Source of the DNA: Fibrobacter sp. UBA1313
GTDB lineage: Bacteria > Fibrobacterota > Fibrobacteria > Fibrobacterales > Fibrobacteraceae
Length of the DNA: 7,918 nt
Reading direction: 5' to 3'
Assembly (NCBI GenBank): GCA_002307115.1
Contig: DBTP01000043.1
Location: forward strand, 1-7,918
Made by a program: the position numbers and the translations under genes. The notes beneath the pieces were generated by a model. It saw nothing but the letters and a program-made list of their open reading frames with translations, did not search any database and was not told the origin of the DNA. Of the stretch, positions 1 through 5,801 are shown in pieces (position 1 is the stretch's first letter; the number at the start of each line of letters is the position of its first letter).

Positions 1-252
1 TGTGCACAAAAAGAATTTTTGGAAAGTTTAATCTCCTTGGAAAATCGAACCTGCGAAAGACTCCGCAATGCCCTCAAACAAGTAGAAAGTACAGACTCCA
101 ACATGCAGCTCCGTATGGATATTCACGCCCTTTCCAAACACTTACTTTTGTTACAACAAAAAAGTCAAAAAGGGCTTATGGACCCGAGTACGTTGTTCCA
201 TGAAATACTAGAAACGCGTCAAAGCCTCATGAACACTAACGAAAAAATCTAA
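1..252 (+). CDS. C-terminal part of a small helical protein of unknown function, cut by the window edge
   Basis: The reading frame is open from the first base, so the true start may lie upstream. A TTG at position 19 is the only start-like codon near the left edge and has no convincing ribosome binding site. The 83 visible residues are rich in Leu, Gln, Glu, Lys and Ser, have no predicted membrane segment and no recognisable catalytic motif, and look almost entirely alpha-helical, perhaps coiled-coil. The stop lies nine bases before the sufC ATG, so it is probably in the same transcript as sufC and sufD. It is not the C-terminus of SufB, SufS or SufU, the usual neighbours of sufC, as far as can be judged by eye. 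I do not recognise the family and assign no function. Confidence 0.6.
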   Translation, partial: CAQKEFLESLISLENRTCERLRNALKQVESTDSNMQLRMDIHALSKHLLLLQQKSQKGLMDPSTLFHEILETRQSLMNTNEKI

Positions 253-261
253 ATTTACCCT

Positions 262-1011
262 ATGTTATCAATTCAAAATCTTAAAGCCAGCCTCAATGAT
301 GGAACCCAAATTCTCAAAGGGATTAACCTAGAAGTGAAGCCAGGTGAAATTCACGCCATTATGGGTTTGAACGGTTCCGGCAAAAGTACACTATCGAAAG
401 TGATCAGTGGACACCCCGCTTACCATGTCGATGGGGGTTCTGTTTTCCTCAACGGTAAAGATTTGCTAAGCATGGATGTCAGCGCCCGCGCCAATGAAGG
501 CTTCTTTATCAGCATGCAATATCCCATCGAAATTCCCGGAGTTCCTAATGTGGAATTTTTGCGTATGGCGATGGATTCCCAAAGAGCTTATCGCAAAGAA
601 CCAAAAATTTCTGATGAAGAATTCAAAACGCGTCTCAACTCCAGCATGGAACTTTTGGAAATGGATGAGCGCTACCGTGAACGCGGTTTGAACGATGGCT
701 TCTCGGGTGGCGAAAAAAAACGCAACGAAATTTTGCAGATGGCAATGCTCGAACCTCGCATTTCTTTCTTAGATGAAACAGACTCCGGTCTGGATATTGA
801 TGCGCTCCGCATTGTAGCAAACGGAATCAATCATATTATGGATTCTTCTCGCGCAGTCATTTTGGTAACTCATTATCAACGTCTTCTAGATTATGTGAAG
901 CCCCATTTTGTACATGTGCTCCACCGTGGCAAAATCGTCCTTTCTGGCGGCCCGGAACTCGCATTAAAGTTAGAAGAGCTGGGCTACGATTGGATTACTG
1001 AGGAAGCCTAA
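262..1011 (+). CDS. sufC: SufC, ATPase subunit of the SUF Fe-S cluster assembly complex
   Basis: SufC is a cytoplasmic ABC-type ATPase. It binds SufB and SufD and drives the conformational change needed to build iron-sulfur clusters on the SufBCD scaffold. The 249-residue protein has the usual family length and all nucleotide-binding motifs: Walker A GLNGSGKS at residues 35-42, Q-loop Gln86, signature SGGEKKR at 148-154, Walker B ending LDE at 170-172, D-loop SGLD at 175-178 and switch His204 in VTHYQR. The stretches YPIEIPGV, FSGGEKKRN and SGLDIDAL are hallmarks that separate SufC from transport ATPases, and there is no membrane partner gene. Leu replaces the more common Pro in the Walker A loop, which should not impair function. 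The ATG at 262 gives an N-terminus (MLSIQNL) that matches family starts, although no clear Shine-Dalgarno precedes it. Its stop overlaps the sufD start by one base. Confidence 0.97.
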   Translation: MLSIQNLKASLNDGTQILKGINLEVKPGEIHAIMGLNGSGKSTLSKVISGHPAYHVDGGSVFLNGKDLLSMDVSARANEGFFISMQYPIEIPGVPNVEFLRMAMDSQRAYRKEPKISDEEFKTRLNSSMELLEMDERYRERGLNDGFSGGEKKRNEILQMAMLEPRISFLDETDSGLDIDALRIVANGINHIMDSSRAVILVTHYQRLLDYVKPHFVHVLHRGKIVLSGGPELALKLEELGYDWITEEA

Positions 1012-1013
1012 TG
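1000..1013 (+). promoter_or_regulatory. sufD ribosome binding site and coupled start
   Basis: GAGG at 1000-1003 lies seven bases before the sufD ATG, inside the last sufC codons. The sufC stop and the sufD start share one base (TAATG), a layout typical of translational coupling between subunits of one complex. Confidence 0.7.
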
Positions 1014-2081
1014 CAGCGAGAAGCGATTCAAAAAATTTTAGCTCTGGGTATTCCAAAACAGCGCGATGAAGCTTGGACCTTTTTCCCCGTTTCCAAATTG
1101 CGCCTATTAGCGACTCAGTTACAAACGCTTGAAATCCCAGCGACAACAACACCTCTAACACCATCTGCAAAAACATCCGTTCCGTCTCCATTTTCATTGG
1201 ATCTTGCTAACGAAACCGATATTGCGGCCCTTCTGCCCATCGCTTTTGGTGCTAAAACGCTTTCTAAAATGATTGCTAAGAATGCAGTCGAACAAGGTAT
1301 TCTCAAACCGCGCGATGAAAATGCCCACACCGTTTTTGAAATTGGTCAAGGCGCAAAAGTTTCTTTGGAGCTTTTAGAAAACATCAGTGATAGGGACTTT
1401 GCTTCTGAACGTTTGGATATTTTTGTAGGAAAAGATGCGGAACTGGAACTGTTTTCCGCAGAAAAAGGTCACGAAGGAGCAATCCGATTTCGTCATTTCG
1501 AAATTCACCTAGCAGAAGGCTCCACTGTTCGCGTCCTTGATCTCAACGAAACCAGTGCTACGATGCGCCTTTCTGGGGTTGTCAAACTCGAAGGCGAAAA
1601 CAGTCATTTTGAATACCGTTCTCTAAACTTGAATAAAGGTATGGCGAGTACGCATGTTCATTTGCGCATTGAACACAAAGCACCCCATTGCACCAGTTCA
1701 CAATTTGTGAGAAATCTTTTAGGGGATAGCGCCTACGCCAGTTACGATGGGGCTGTCATTGTGGGCACTCACTGCACAGGAACACTATCCTCTCAACTCG
1801 TCAACACAATTCTTATCAGTGAAGACGCTAAAATATCCGTGAAACCCGTGCTCAAAATTTATCATGATGACGTGGAATGTACTCACGGCAATACCTGCGG
1901 AACTCTCGACGCCGAGTCCATTTACTATCTGCAATCTCGCGGCATCTCTTTCACAGACGCTCATCGGATTCTCATGCGCGCCTTTGCGGAAGAAGTACTA
2001 CTGGCTCATCCTATTGCCACAGGTAGAGAACGTCTACAAAAAATTCTTCAAGAATCACTCAACGGCCTCTCTAAAAATTAA
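1011..2081 (+). CDS. sufD: SufD, scaffold subunit of the SUF Fe-S cluster assembly complex
   Basis: SufD pairs with SufB and two SufC molecules to form the scaffold on which iron-sulfur clusters are assembled in the cytoplasm. The 356-residue protein has a short helical N-terminal part with the SufD-type phrase KQRDEAWTFFPVSKL (about residues 16-30). A beta-helix core follows, then the conserved helical C-terminus (SIYYLQSRGISFTDAHRILMR). Cys290 and His292 in the motif ECTHGNTCG line up by eye with the CSHG motif of E. coli SufD, whose histidine matters for cluster assembly. It is shorter than the roughly 420-residue E. coli protein, mainly before the core, and lacks the extended N-terminus of SufB, so SufD is the better call. 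Translation is probably coupled to sufC. No sufB is present in the window. A terminator follows about 80 bases after the stop. Confidence 0.93.
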   Translation: MQREAIQKILALGIPKQRDEAWTFFPVSKLRLLATQLQTLEIPATTTPLTPSAKTSVPSPFSLDLANETDIAALLPIAFGAKTLSKMIAKNAVEQGILKPRDENAHTVFEIGQGAKVSLELLENISDRDFASERLDIFVGKDAELELFSAEKGHEGAIRFRHFEIHLAEGSTVRVLDLNETSATMRLSGVVKLEGENSHFEYRSLNLNKGMASTHVHLRIEHKAPHCTSSQFVRNLLGDSAYASYDGAVIVGTHCTGTLSSQLVNTILISEDAKISVKPVLKIYHDDVECTHGNTCGTLDAESIYYLQSRGISFTDAHRILMRAFAEEVLLAHPIATGRERLQKILQESLNGLSKN

Positions 2082-2158
2082 TTTGTAACTATCACCTCAC
2101 GCGAAAGTAGTCCCGAGAAAAAAGAACTATGGCGTGCGTCACTCTGTTTTTAAATGTT

Positions 2159-2186
2159 AAAAGCGACCCACCAAGGCCGCTTTTTT
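2159..2186 (+). terminator. Rho-independent terminator after sufD
   Basis: A seven-base-pair stem pairs AAAAGCG at 2159-2165 with CGCTTTT at 2178-2184. Two more C-G pairs lie inside it beyond an A-C mismatch, and the downstream arm runs into TTTTTT at 2181-2186. It sits between the convergent sufD and SulP genes. The other strand has only a short T tract after the stem, so termination of the SulP transcript here is possible but weaker. Confidence 0.8.
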
Positions 2187-2210
2187 ATTCATCTAAACCG
2201 AGTTTCAAAT

Positions 2211-4127
2211 CTATTTTGAACCATCCTTATCATCATAATCTTTAACTTCGTCTTTAATCGCCTGCATATTCATCTCGGTGACCCGTTCCACGATCACTTC
2301 CGGCGATTCTTCCGCAACAATACCATTTGCATTTTCAGGAATCCAAGGTTTTTCAAGATTCTCCTCCCAAGCCACCGAAGGAACAAAAGGAATATGGGTT
2401 TCCACCAATGGAAGGCCTAAAATTTCACGAGAACGGTTCAAAGCAGCGTCAATATTACCAAGAACATTCTCTTCTCCTAGTTCCTTCATCACACCCGCAC
2501 GGGTCAAAGCCAGAATCGGCTGAGCATGGACACCCGAAAGCAGAAGTGTCGTCCCCTCTTTTTTGCTACGCATAAATAATTCTTCAATCATTTTGATCCC
2601 CGCCGCATCAATGGAGGGCACCTGTCGCATCCGCAAAATAAGGACTTTCGGATGTCCCGAAACTTCTTCCAAAACGCTATTAAATTTATCAATCGCACCA
2701 AAGAAAAGAGAACCCGCAATTTCATACACAATCACGCCTTTTGGTACCTGGCGAGCCGCTAAGTTATTCGGATCCGCCACTTCTTCATCATCCTCACGAA
2801 GCTCGCTCGTCACGGAATCCACTTCTGCCACTTCTGCCATGCGGCGAATGAACAATACCGCAGCAAGCAAAACTCCCACTTCAATAGCCACAGTCAAGTC
2901 AATAATAACGGTCAGTGCGAAAGTAATCAAAAGAACCGTAATGTCACTCTTCGGAGCTTTGAATAATTTAATGAAGATACGGTAACCAGACATATTATAG
3001 GCAACTTGAAAAAGAATCGCCGCCAAAGCAGCCATCGGAATCATTTCCGCATACTTTCCAAAAACAAGCATAATCATGAGGAGAACCATGGCATGAACAA
3101 TGCCAGAAACAGGGCTAGTACCCCCATTACGAATGTTCGTTGCAGTACGGGCAATGGCGCCTGTCGCAGGAATCCCACCAAAAATAGGGGAAATAATATT
3201 AGCAATCCCCTGACCCACCAATTCTGTATTGGAACGATGCTTTGTGCCAGTCATTCCATCAGCCACCACGGCGCTCAAAAGCGATTCAATAGCACCCAAT
3301 AAAGCAATCGTCAATGCTGGCTGGAACACTTTTTGCATCATTTCGATGCTAATGTTCGGCATTGCAGGAACAGGAAAACCGCTCGGAATATGATTCTTAG
3401 CGCCAATAGTTATCACTTCATGGAGAGAATCCCAACCTAAAATTTTCACAAAAGCAGTGGTCACGAGAATAGCAATCAGCGAGCCAGGAACCTTTTTCGA
3501 AACGCGAGGCCAATAGATGCAAATCAAAAGAGCCACAATACCAATGATCACAGAATAAAGATTAATAGAATCTAAAGAAGTTGCATACAACTTAATTTTT
3601 CCAATAGCATCCGCAGGTTCTTTAATACCAGAAGCAAAATGAAGACCAAAGAAATTCGGAACTTGCCCCAACATGATGATAACCGCGATACCGGCAGTAA
3701 ACCCAACAGTGACAGGGAATGGAACAAACTTAATAATGGAGCCAAACTTAGCGATACCAAAAATGACAAGCATGACACCCGCCATCAAAGTAGCCGTCGC
3801 TAACCCATCGTAGCCGTACTCGCGAACAATACCAAAAACGACAACAATGAAAGCCCCCGTGGGTCCGCCAATCTGAAAACGGCTACCCCCCAAACAAGCA
3901 ATCAAAAAGCCCGCAATGATTGCCGTATAAAGACCCTTTTCCGGCCCCACACCAGATGCAATGGCAAAAGCAATCGCCAAGGGAAGAGCGAGTATTCCTA
4001 CAATGACGCCAGACATAAGATCTTTGGAAAAGTCCGCTTTAGTATATCCCCGACGGAACGACTTTATAAGCTCCGGGGTTAATACTGATAATGTATTCTT
4101 CAAGGCGGAACGTATTTGGGCCGTCAT
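2211..4127 (-). CDS. SulP-family anion transporter with C-terminal STAS domain
   Basis: SulP (SLC26-type) proteins are inner-membrane carriers for sulfate, bicarbonate or dicarboxylates; the substrate cannot be read from sequence. The protein has 638 residues from the chosen start. A cytoplasmic N-terminus of about 35 residues is followed by a membrane domain of many hydrophobic helices (about residues 36-430) holding GGPTGAF (87-93) and the family block DGMTGTKHRSNTELVGQG (from Asp290). A charged linker (about 430-462) leads to a STAS domain (about 463-570, with IDAAG at 506-510). A 67-residue acidic, lysine-containing tail follows the STAS domain. The start at 4127 is chosen because GGAG lies eight bases upstream; an in-frame ATG at 4193 would place the start inside a strong hairpin, and one at 4145 has no better signal. 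The overall motifs resemble E. coli DauA (YchM), a C4-dicarboxylate carrier, as well as sulfate permeases. Confidence 0.93.
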   Translation of the reverse strand: MTAQIRSALKNTLSVLTPELIKSFRRGYTKADFSKDLMSGVIVGILALPLAIAFAIASGVGPEKGLYTAIIAGFLIACLGGSRFQIGGPTGAFIVVVFGIVREYGYDGLATATLMAGVMLVIFGIAKFGSIIKFVPFPVTVGFTAGIAVIIMLGQVPNFFGLHFASGIKEPADAIGKIKLYATSLDSINLYSVIIGIVALLICIYWPRVSKKVPGSLIAILVTTAFVKILGWDSLHEVITIGAKNHIPSGFPVPAMPNISIEMMQKVFQPALTIALLGAIESLLSAVVADGMTGTKHRSNTELVGQGIANIISPIFGGIPATGAIARTATNIRNGGTSPVSGIVHAMVLLMIMLVFGKYAEMIPMAALAAILFQVAYNMSGYRIFIKLFKAPKSDITVLLITFALTVIIDLTVAIEVGVLLAAVLFIRRMAEVAEVDSVTSELREDDEEVADPNNLAARQVPKGVIVYEIAGSLFFGAIDKFNSVLEEVSGHPKVLILRMRQVPSIDAAGIKMIEELFMRSKKEGTTLLLSGVHAQPILALTRAGVMKELGEENVLGNIDAALNRSREILGLPLVETHIPFVPSVAWEENLEKPWIPENANGIVAEESPEVIVERVTEMNMQAIKDEVKDYDDKDGSK

Positions 4128-4135
4128 AAATACAA

Positions 4136-4140
4136 CTCCA
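4136..4140 (-). promoter_or_regulatory. Ribosome binding site deciding the SulP gene start
   Basis: On the minus strand the sequence reads TGGAG, followed by eight bases and then the ATG at 4127. The upstream in-frame ATGs at 4145 and 4193 lack such a site. This supports MTAQIRSALKN as the true N-terminus. Confidence 0.7.
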
Positions 4141-4163
4141 TTCATAACAAAAGGTCCCAATTT

Positions 4164-4206
4164 AAAAATAAGAAGCGTCCCCGTTAAGGGCACGCTTCTT
4201 ATTTTA
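4164..4206 (-). terminator. Strong intrinsic terminator hairpin between the zinc-ribbon gene and the SulP gene
   Basis: Bases 4165-4178 pair perfectly with 4192-4205 over 14 base pairs. Inside lie one bulged base and three further G-C pairs, closing on a loop of about six bases. On the minus strand the downstream arm ends in TTATTTTT, a proper terminator tail. It comes about 35 bases after the stop of the zinc-ribbon gene, so it most simply ends that operon. It is also only about 37 bases before the SulP start, which leaves little room for a separate SulP promoter. Partial readthrough or attenuation is therefore possible. The stem is symmetrical and could also act on the plus strand. Confidence 0.85.
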
Positions 4207-4241
4207 AACGAATATTAAGATCTTATCCGAATGAAATAACC

Positions 4242-4574
4242 CTAGAATAAACCTTTTTTGGCTCCCTTCAACAAGTTTTTCACTTGTTTAGCAGAAGGAG
4301 GCGGCGGTGTATTCAGATCTTTTTTACTCTTCGGAAAGCACTTTTCACAATAGTTCTTAACGACAGAGCCAAAACTCGCAGCCCCATCGGTGCGATCCGT
4401 CTGTCTAGAACGATGAGGCCGCACTAGCGCTTCTTGTTTACAAACATCACAAATACCCATCTTAGGTTCCGCGGGCTTGTATTCCTTTTTTTCTTCTTTT
4501 TTCTTATCGCCCGTCATTTCCCAAGCACGGCTCATAGCTGCATTTTTAGCTGAAAATCGGTCAAAATCGTTCAT
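4242..4574 (-). CDS. Small putative zinc-ribbon protein, function unknown
   Basis: The 110-residue protein has two CxxC pairs, Cys42/Cys45 (CDVC) and Cys76/Cys79 (CEKC), 30 residues apart. This is the pattern expected for a zinc-ribbon or treble-clef zinc site. The N-terminal 40 residues include a Lys/Glu-rich run (24-33). The stretch between the cysteine pairs is rich in Arg and Ser, and the tail has four prolines (90-93) and a basic end (KGAKKGLF). There is no signal peptide or membrane segment, so it is probably cytoplasmic; the basic composition would suit nucleic-acid or protein binding, but that is inference. Its ATG overlaps the stop of the upstream gene as ATGA and has a very good AAGGAG site, so it should be translated with that gene. 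I do not recognise a named family. Confidence 0.8.
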   Translation of the reverse strand: MNDFDRFSAKNAAMSRAWEMTGDKKKEEKKEYKPAEPKMGICDVCKQEALVRPHRSRQTDRTDGAASFGSVVKNYCEKCFPKSKKDLNTPPPPSAKQVKNLLKGAKKGLF

Positions 4575-5155
4575 GGGATCTCCTTATTAGTGTTAAAAAT
4601 CTGCTTCTGAATGAAAAGACCTAGCAACATGTGACAAAGGGATGTTGACTGGTCTGATTCATCATAAAGACTACGGGCAAATTTGCCCCTTGCCAATTGC
4701 AATTCATTGTACTCCGCAACGGAAGCCGCAAAATCAAGCACATGAATCCGATCATTATCATCTAGAGCGGCCAACCTCGCATTCAAAGCCTTCACTTCGG
4801 AAGCCCATTCCGGCAATGATTCTTGAGGAATTGTCACTAAATAAAGGACTGATGTCGTTTTTGAAAGGATCTCCTGAATCAAAGCGTGGTATGCCTCAAA
4901 CGTTTTTTCTGCATTCATCTGGGTCTTCAGCTCATGTAAGCCGACCCCAAGCAAAATACGCCCCGCCTTTTTACCCAATATATCCGCAGGAGCCCGTGAA
5001 AGCAGCGCCGATAAGGTTAATTTTACGGGAGCATAAATGGCAAACTGAATGGGCCTCGTAGGATTTTCAGAGAGAAGCAACTCAGAGAACAGAGTAGCCG
5101 CTTGGCCTTCTTGTCCAAAAAGTTCATCTCCTATAATAAGAATCCTATTTTTCAT
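4571..5155 (-). CDS. SGNH-hydrolase-like protein with degenerate catalytic motifs
   Basis: The 194-residue protein has the length and general layout of a single-domain SGNH (GDSL) hydrolase. A first beta strand MKNRILIIGDEL is followed by a central strand GRILLGVGLHEL (65-76). A later strand LYLVTIPQE precedes a helix VKALNARLAAL and a strand IHVLDFAAS, which resembles the block before the catalytic Asp-His. The expected key residues look absent. Block I reads G-D-E-L (9-12), with Glu11 where the nucleophilic Ser of GDS should be. The GxND block is replaced by GLHE (72-75). The final DxxH is replaced by D168-Q-S-T, with a His only at 175. It is therefore probably non-catalytic, or not an SGNH protein at all; the assignment rests on alignment by eye. 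There is no signal peptide, so it should be cytoplasmic. It lies nine bases after the TusA-like gene and overlaps the next gene. Confidence 0.75.
   Translation of the reverse strand: MKNRILIIGDELFGQEGQAATLFSELLLSENPTRPIQFAIYAPVKLTLSALLSRAPADILGKKAGRILLGVGLHELKTQMNAEKTFEAYHALIQEILSKTTSVLYLVTIPQESLPEWASEVKALNARLAALDDNDRIHVLDFAASVAEYNELQLARGKFARSLYDESDQSTSLCHMLLGLFIQKQIFNTNKEIP
4580..4585 (-). promoter_or_regulatory. Strong Shine-Dalgarno for the zinc-ribbon gene
   Basis: AAGGAG on the minus strand lies five bases before the ATG at 4574, within the last codons of the upstream SGNH-like gene. With the ATGA stop/start overlap, it fixes the start and indicates coupled translation. Confidence 0.75.
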
Positions 5156-5164
5156 GCACCTAAT

Positions 5165-5716
5165 CTACTTTGTATTCCCTCGTTTGCGTACTCGCAAAAG
5201 CCAATAATCGCCTTTTTTTTCACGTAACAAGACCGAATGCCCTTCTGCAACAAGCGCCTGGGGCACATTTTCAATAGGAGCCCCATCGTCTAAGAGAATT
5301 TCCAACTCCTCATCAGGTGAAAGTCCTTCCAAAACCACTTTTACTCGTATTGCATTCAATGGACAACGCACCCCCCGTAGATTTAGAGAGCCTTTTTCAG
5401 CGGCTGAGGATAGTAAAAAAGAAGAAACATTCACAAATTCTGAATTTTCACAAAAAGAAATAATGGCCTCTGCATAAAGGAGCGGTTGAGAAACCCAAAG
5501 CAAAAAGCCATCTGGCAACGTCTCTTCAGGAAGCTGCATTGCCATTGAAATGGCTTTTTCAGGAGAAAACGGGGGATTCTTTGGTAATGTGCGACGAAAA
5601 ATTCCTACCCAAGCGTGCCCTAAAAGCGTTCGTAACGCCTCCCCGAGATTTGGAGATGTGCTATTCACGGCAAGCCATTTTTGCAAGGGGGTTTTTGACG
5701 AATAATTTTTACGCAT
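5165..5716 (-). CDS. TusA/SirA-domain protein with an uncharacterised N-terminal domain
   Basis: From the ATG at 5716 the product has 183 residues. The C-terminal 75 residues or so form a TusA/SirA-like domain, starting LNLRGVRCPLNAIRVK with Cys118 in the position of the TusA sulfur-carrying cysteine. DD follows at 143-144, then GHSVLLREKKGDYWLLRVRK, the usual alternating strand-helix pattern. TusA proteins accept persulfide sulfur from a cysteine desulfurase and pass it on, for example in tRNA thiolation; other family members have redox or regulatory roles. Asn replaces the second Pro of the classical CPxP motif. The N-terminal 105 residues or so contain helical segments and one extra Cys (Cys89), and I do not recognise them. 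A TTG at 5731 could add five residues but has no better ribosome site. It is probably the first gene of the minus-strand operon. Confidence 0.8.
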   Translation of the reverse strand: MRKNYSSKTPLQKWLAVNSTSPNLGEALRTLLGHAWVGIFRRTLPKNPPFSPEKAISMAMQLPEETLPDGFLLWVSQPLLYAEAIISFCENSEFVNVSSFLLSSAAEKGSLNLRGVRCPLNAIRVKVVLEGLSPDEELEILLDDGAPIENVPQALVAEGHSVLLREKKGDYWLLRVRKRGNTK

Positions 5717-5756
5717 AAAATGTAAAATCAATGTAGCAAAGTTGAAAAGCCCTTTC

Positions 5757-5776
5757 TATATTTGGCGCCAAGCATA
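5757..5776. promoter_or_regulatory. Palindrome in the divergent intergenic region, possible operator
   Basis: The 85 bases between the two divergent ATGs (5716 and 5802) must contain both promoters. Within them lies the perfect 10-base palindrome TTGGCGCCAA (5762-5771). It is flanked by TAT and ATA, so that 16 of 20 positions are symmetrical. This is a layout typical of a dimeric regulator's site, but no regulator gene is in the window and chance cannot be excluded. Confidence 0.3.
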
Positions 5777-5801
5777 CAATAATGCAAAGGCTTTTTTCAC
5801 G

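Noticed and set aside
2082..2158. Stretch between the sufD stop and its terminator
   Set aside because: It was checked for a small gene, RNA structure or repeat on both strands; nothing supportable was seen.
2563..2985. 140-residue plus-strand frame opposite the SulP gene
   Set aside because: It lies fully inside a well-supported SulP coding region, and its Ser/Thr-rich composition simply mirrors the opposite strand.
4128..4193. Extra 22 N-terminal residues of the SulP protein from the ATG at 4193
   Set aside because: This start lies in a terminator hairpin, while ATG 4127 has GGAG at eight bases and gives a normal SulP N-terminus.
4642..5061. 139-residue plus-strand frame opposite the SGNH-like gene
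   Set aside because: The minus-strand frame fits the operon spacing and the ATGA overlap and has a coherent fold pattern; the plus-strand frame has no such support.
5757..5764. TATATTTG, matching the Bacteroidota -7 promoter pattern TAnnTTTG
   Set aside because: The only TTG upstream (5742) is too close for the usual spacing, and the lineage is uncertain, so a promoter is not claimed.
5742..5801. Extra 20 N-terminal residues of the glycosyltransferase from TTG 5742
   Set aside because: There is no ribosome site, the extension spans the intergenic palindrome, and the ATG at 5802 starts the typical hydrophobic N-terminus.
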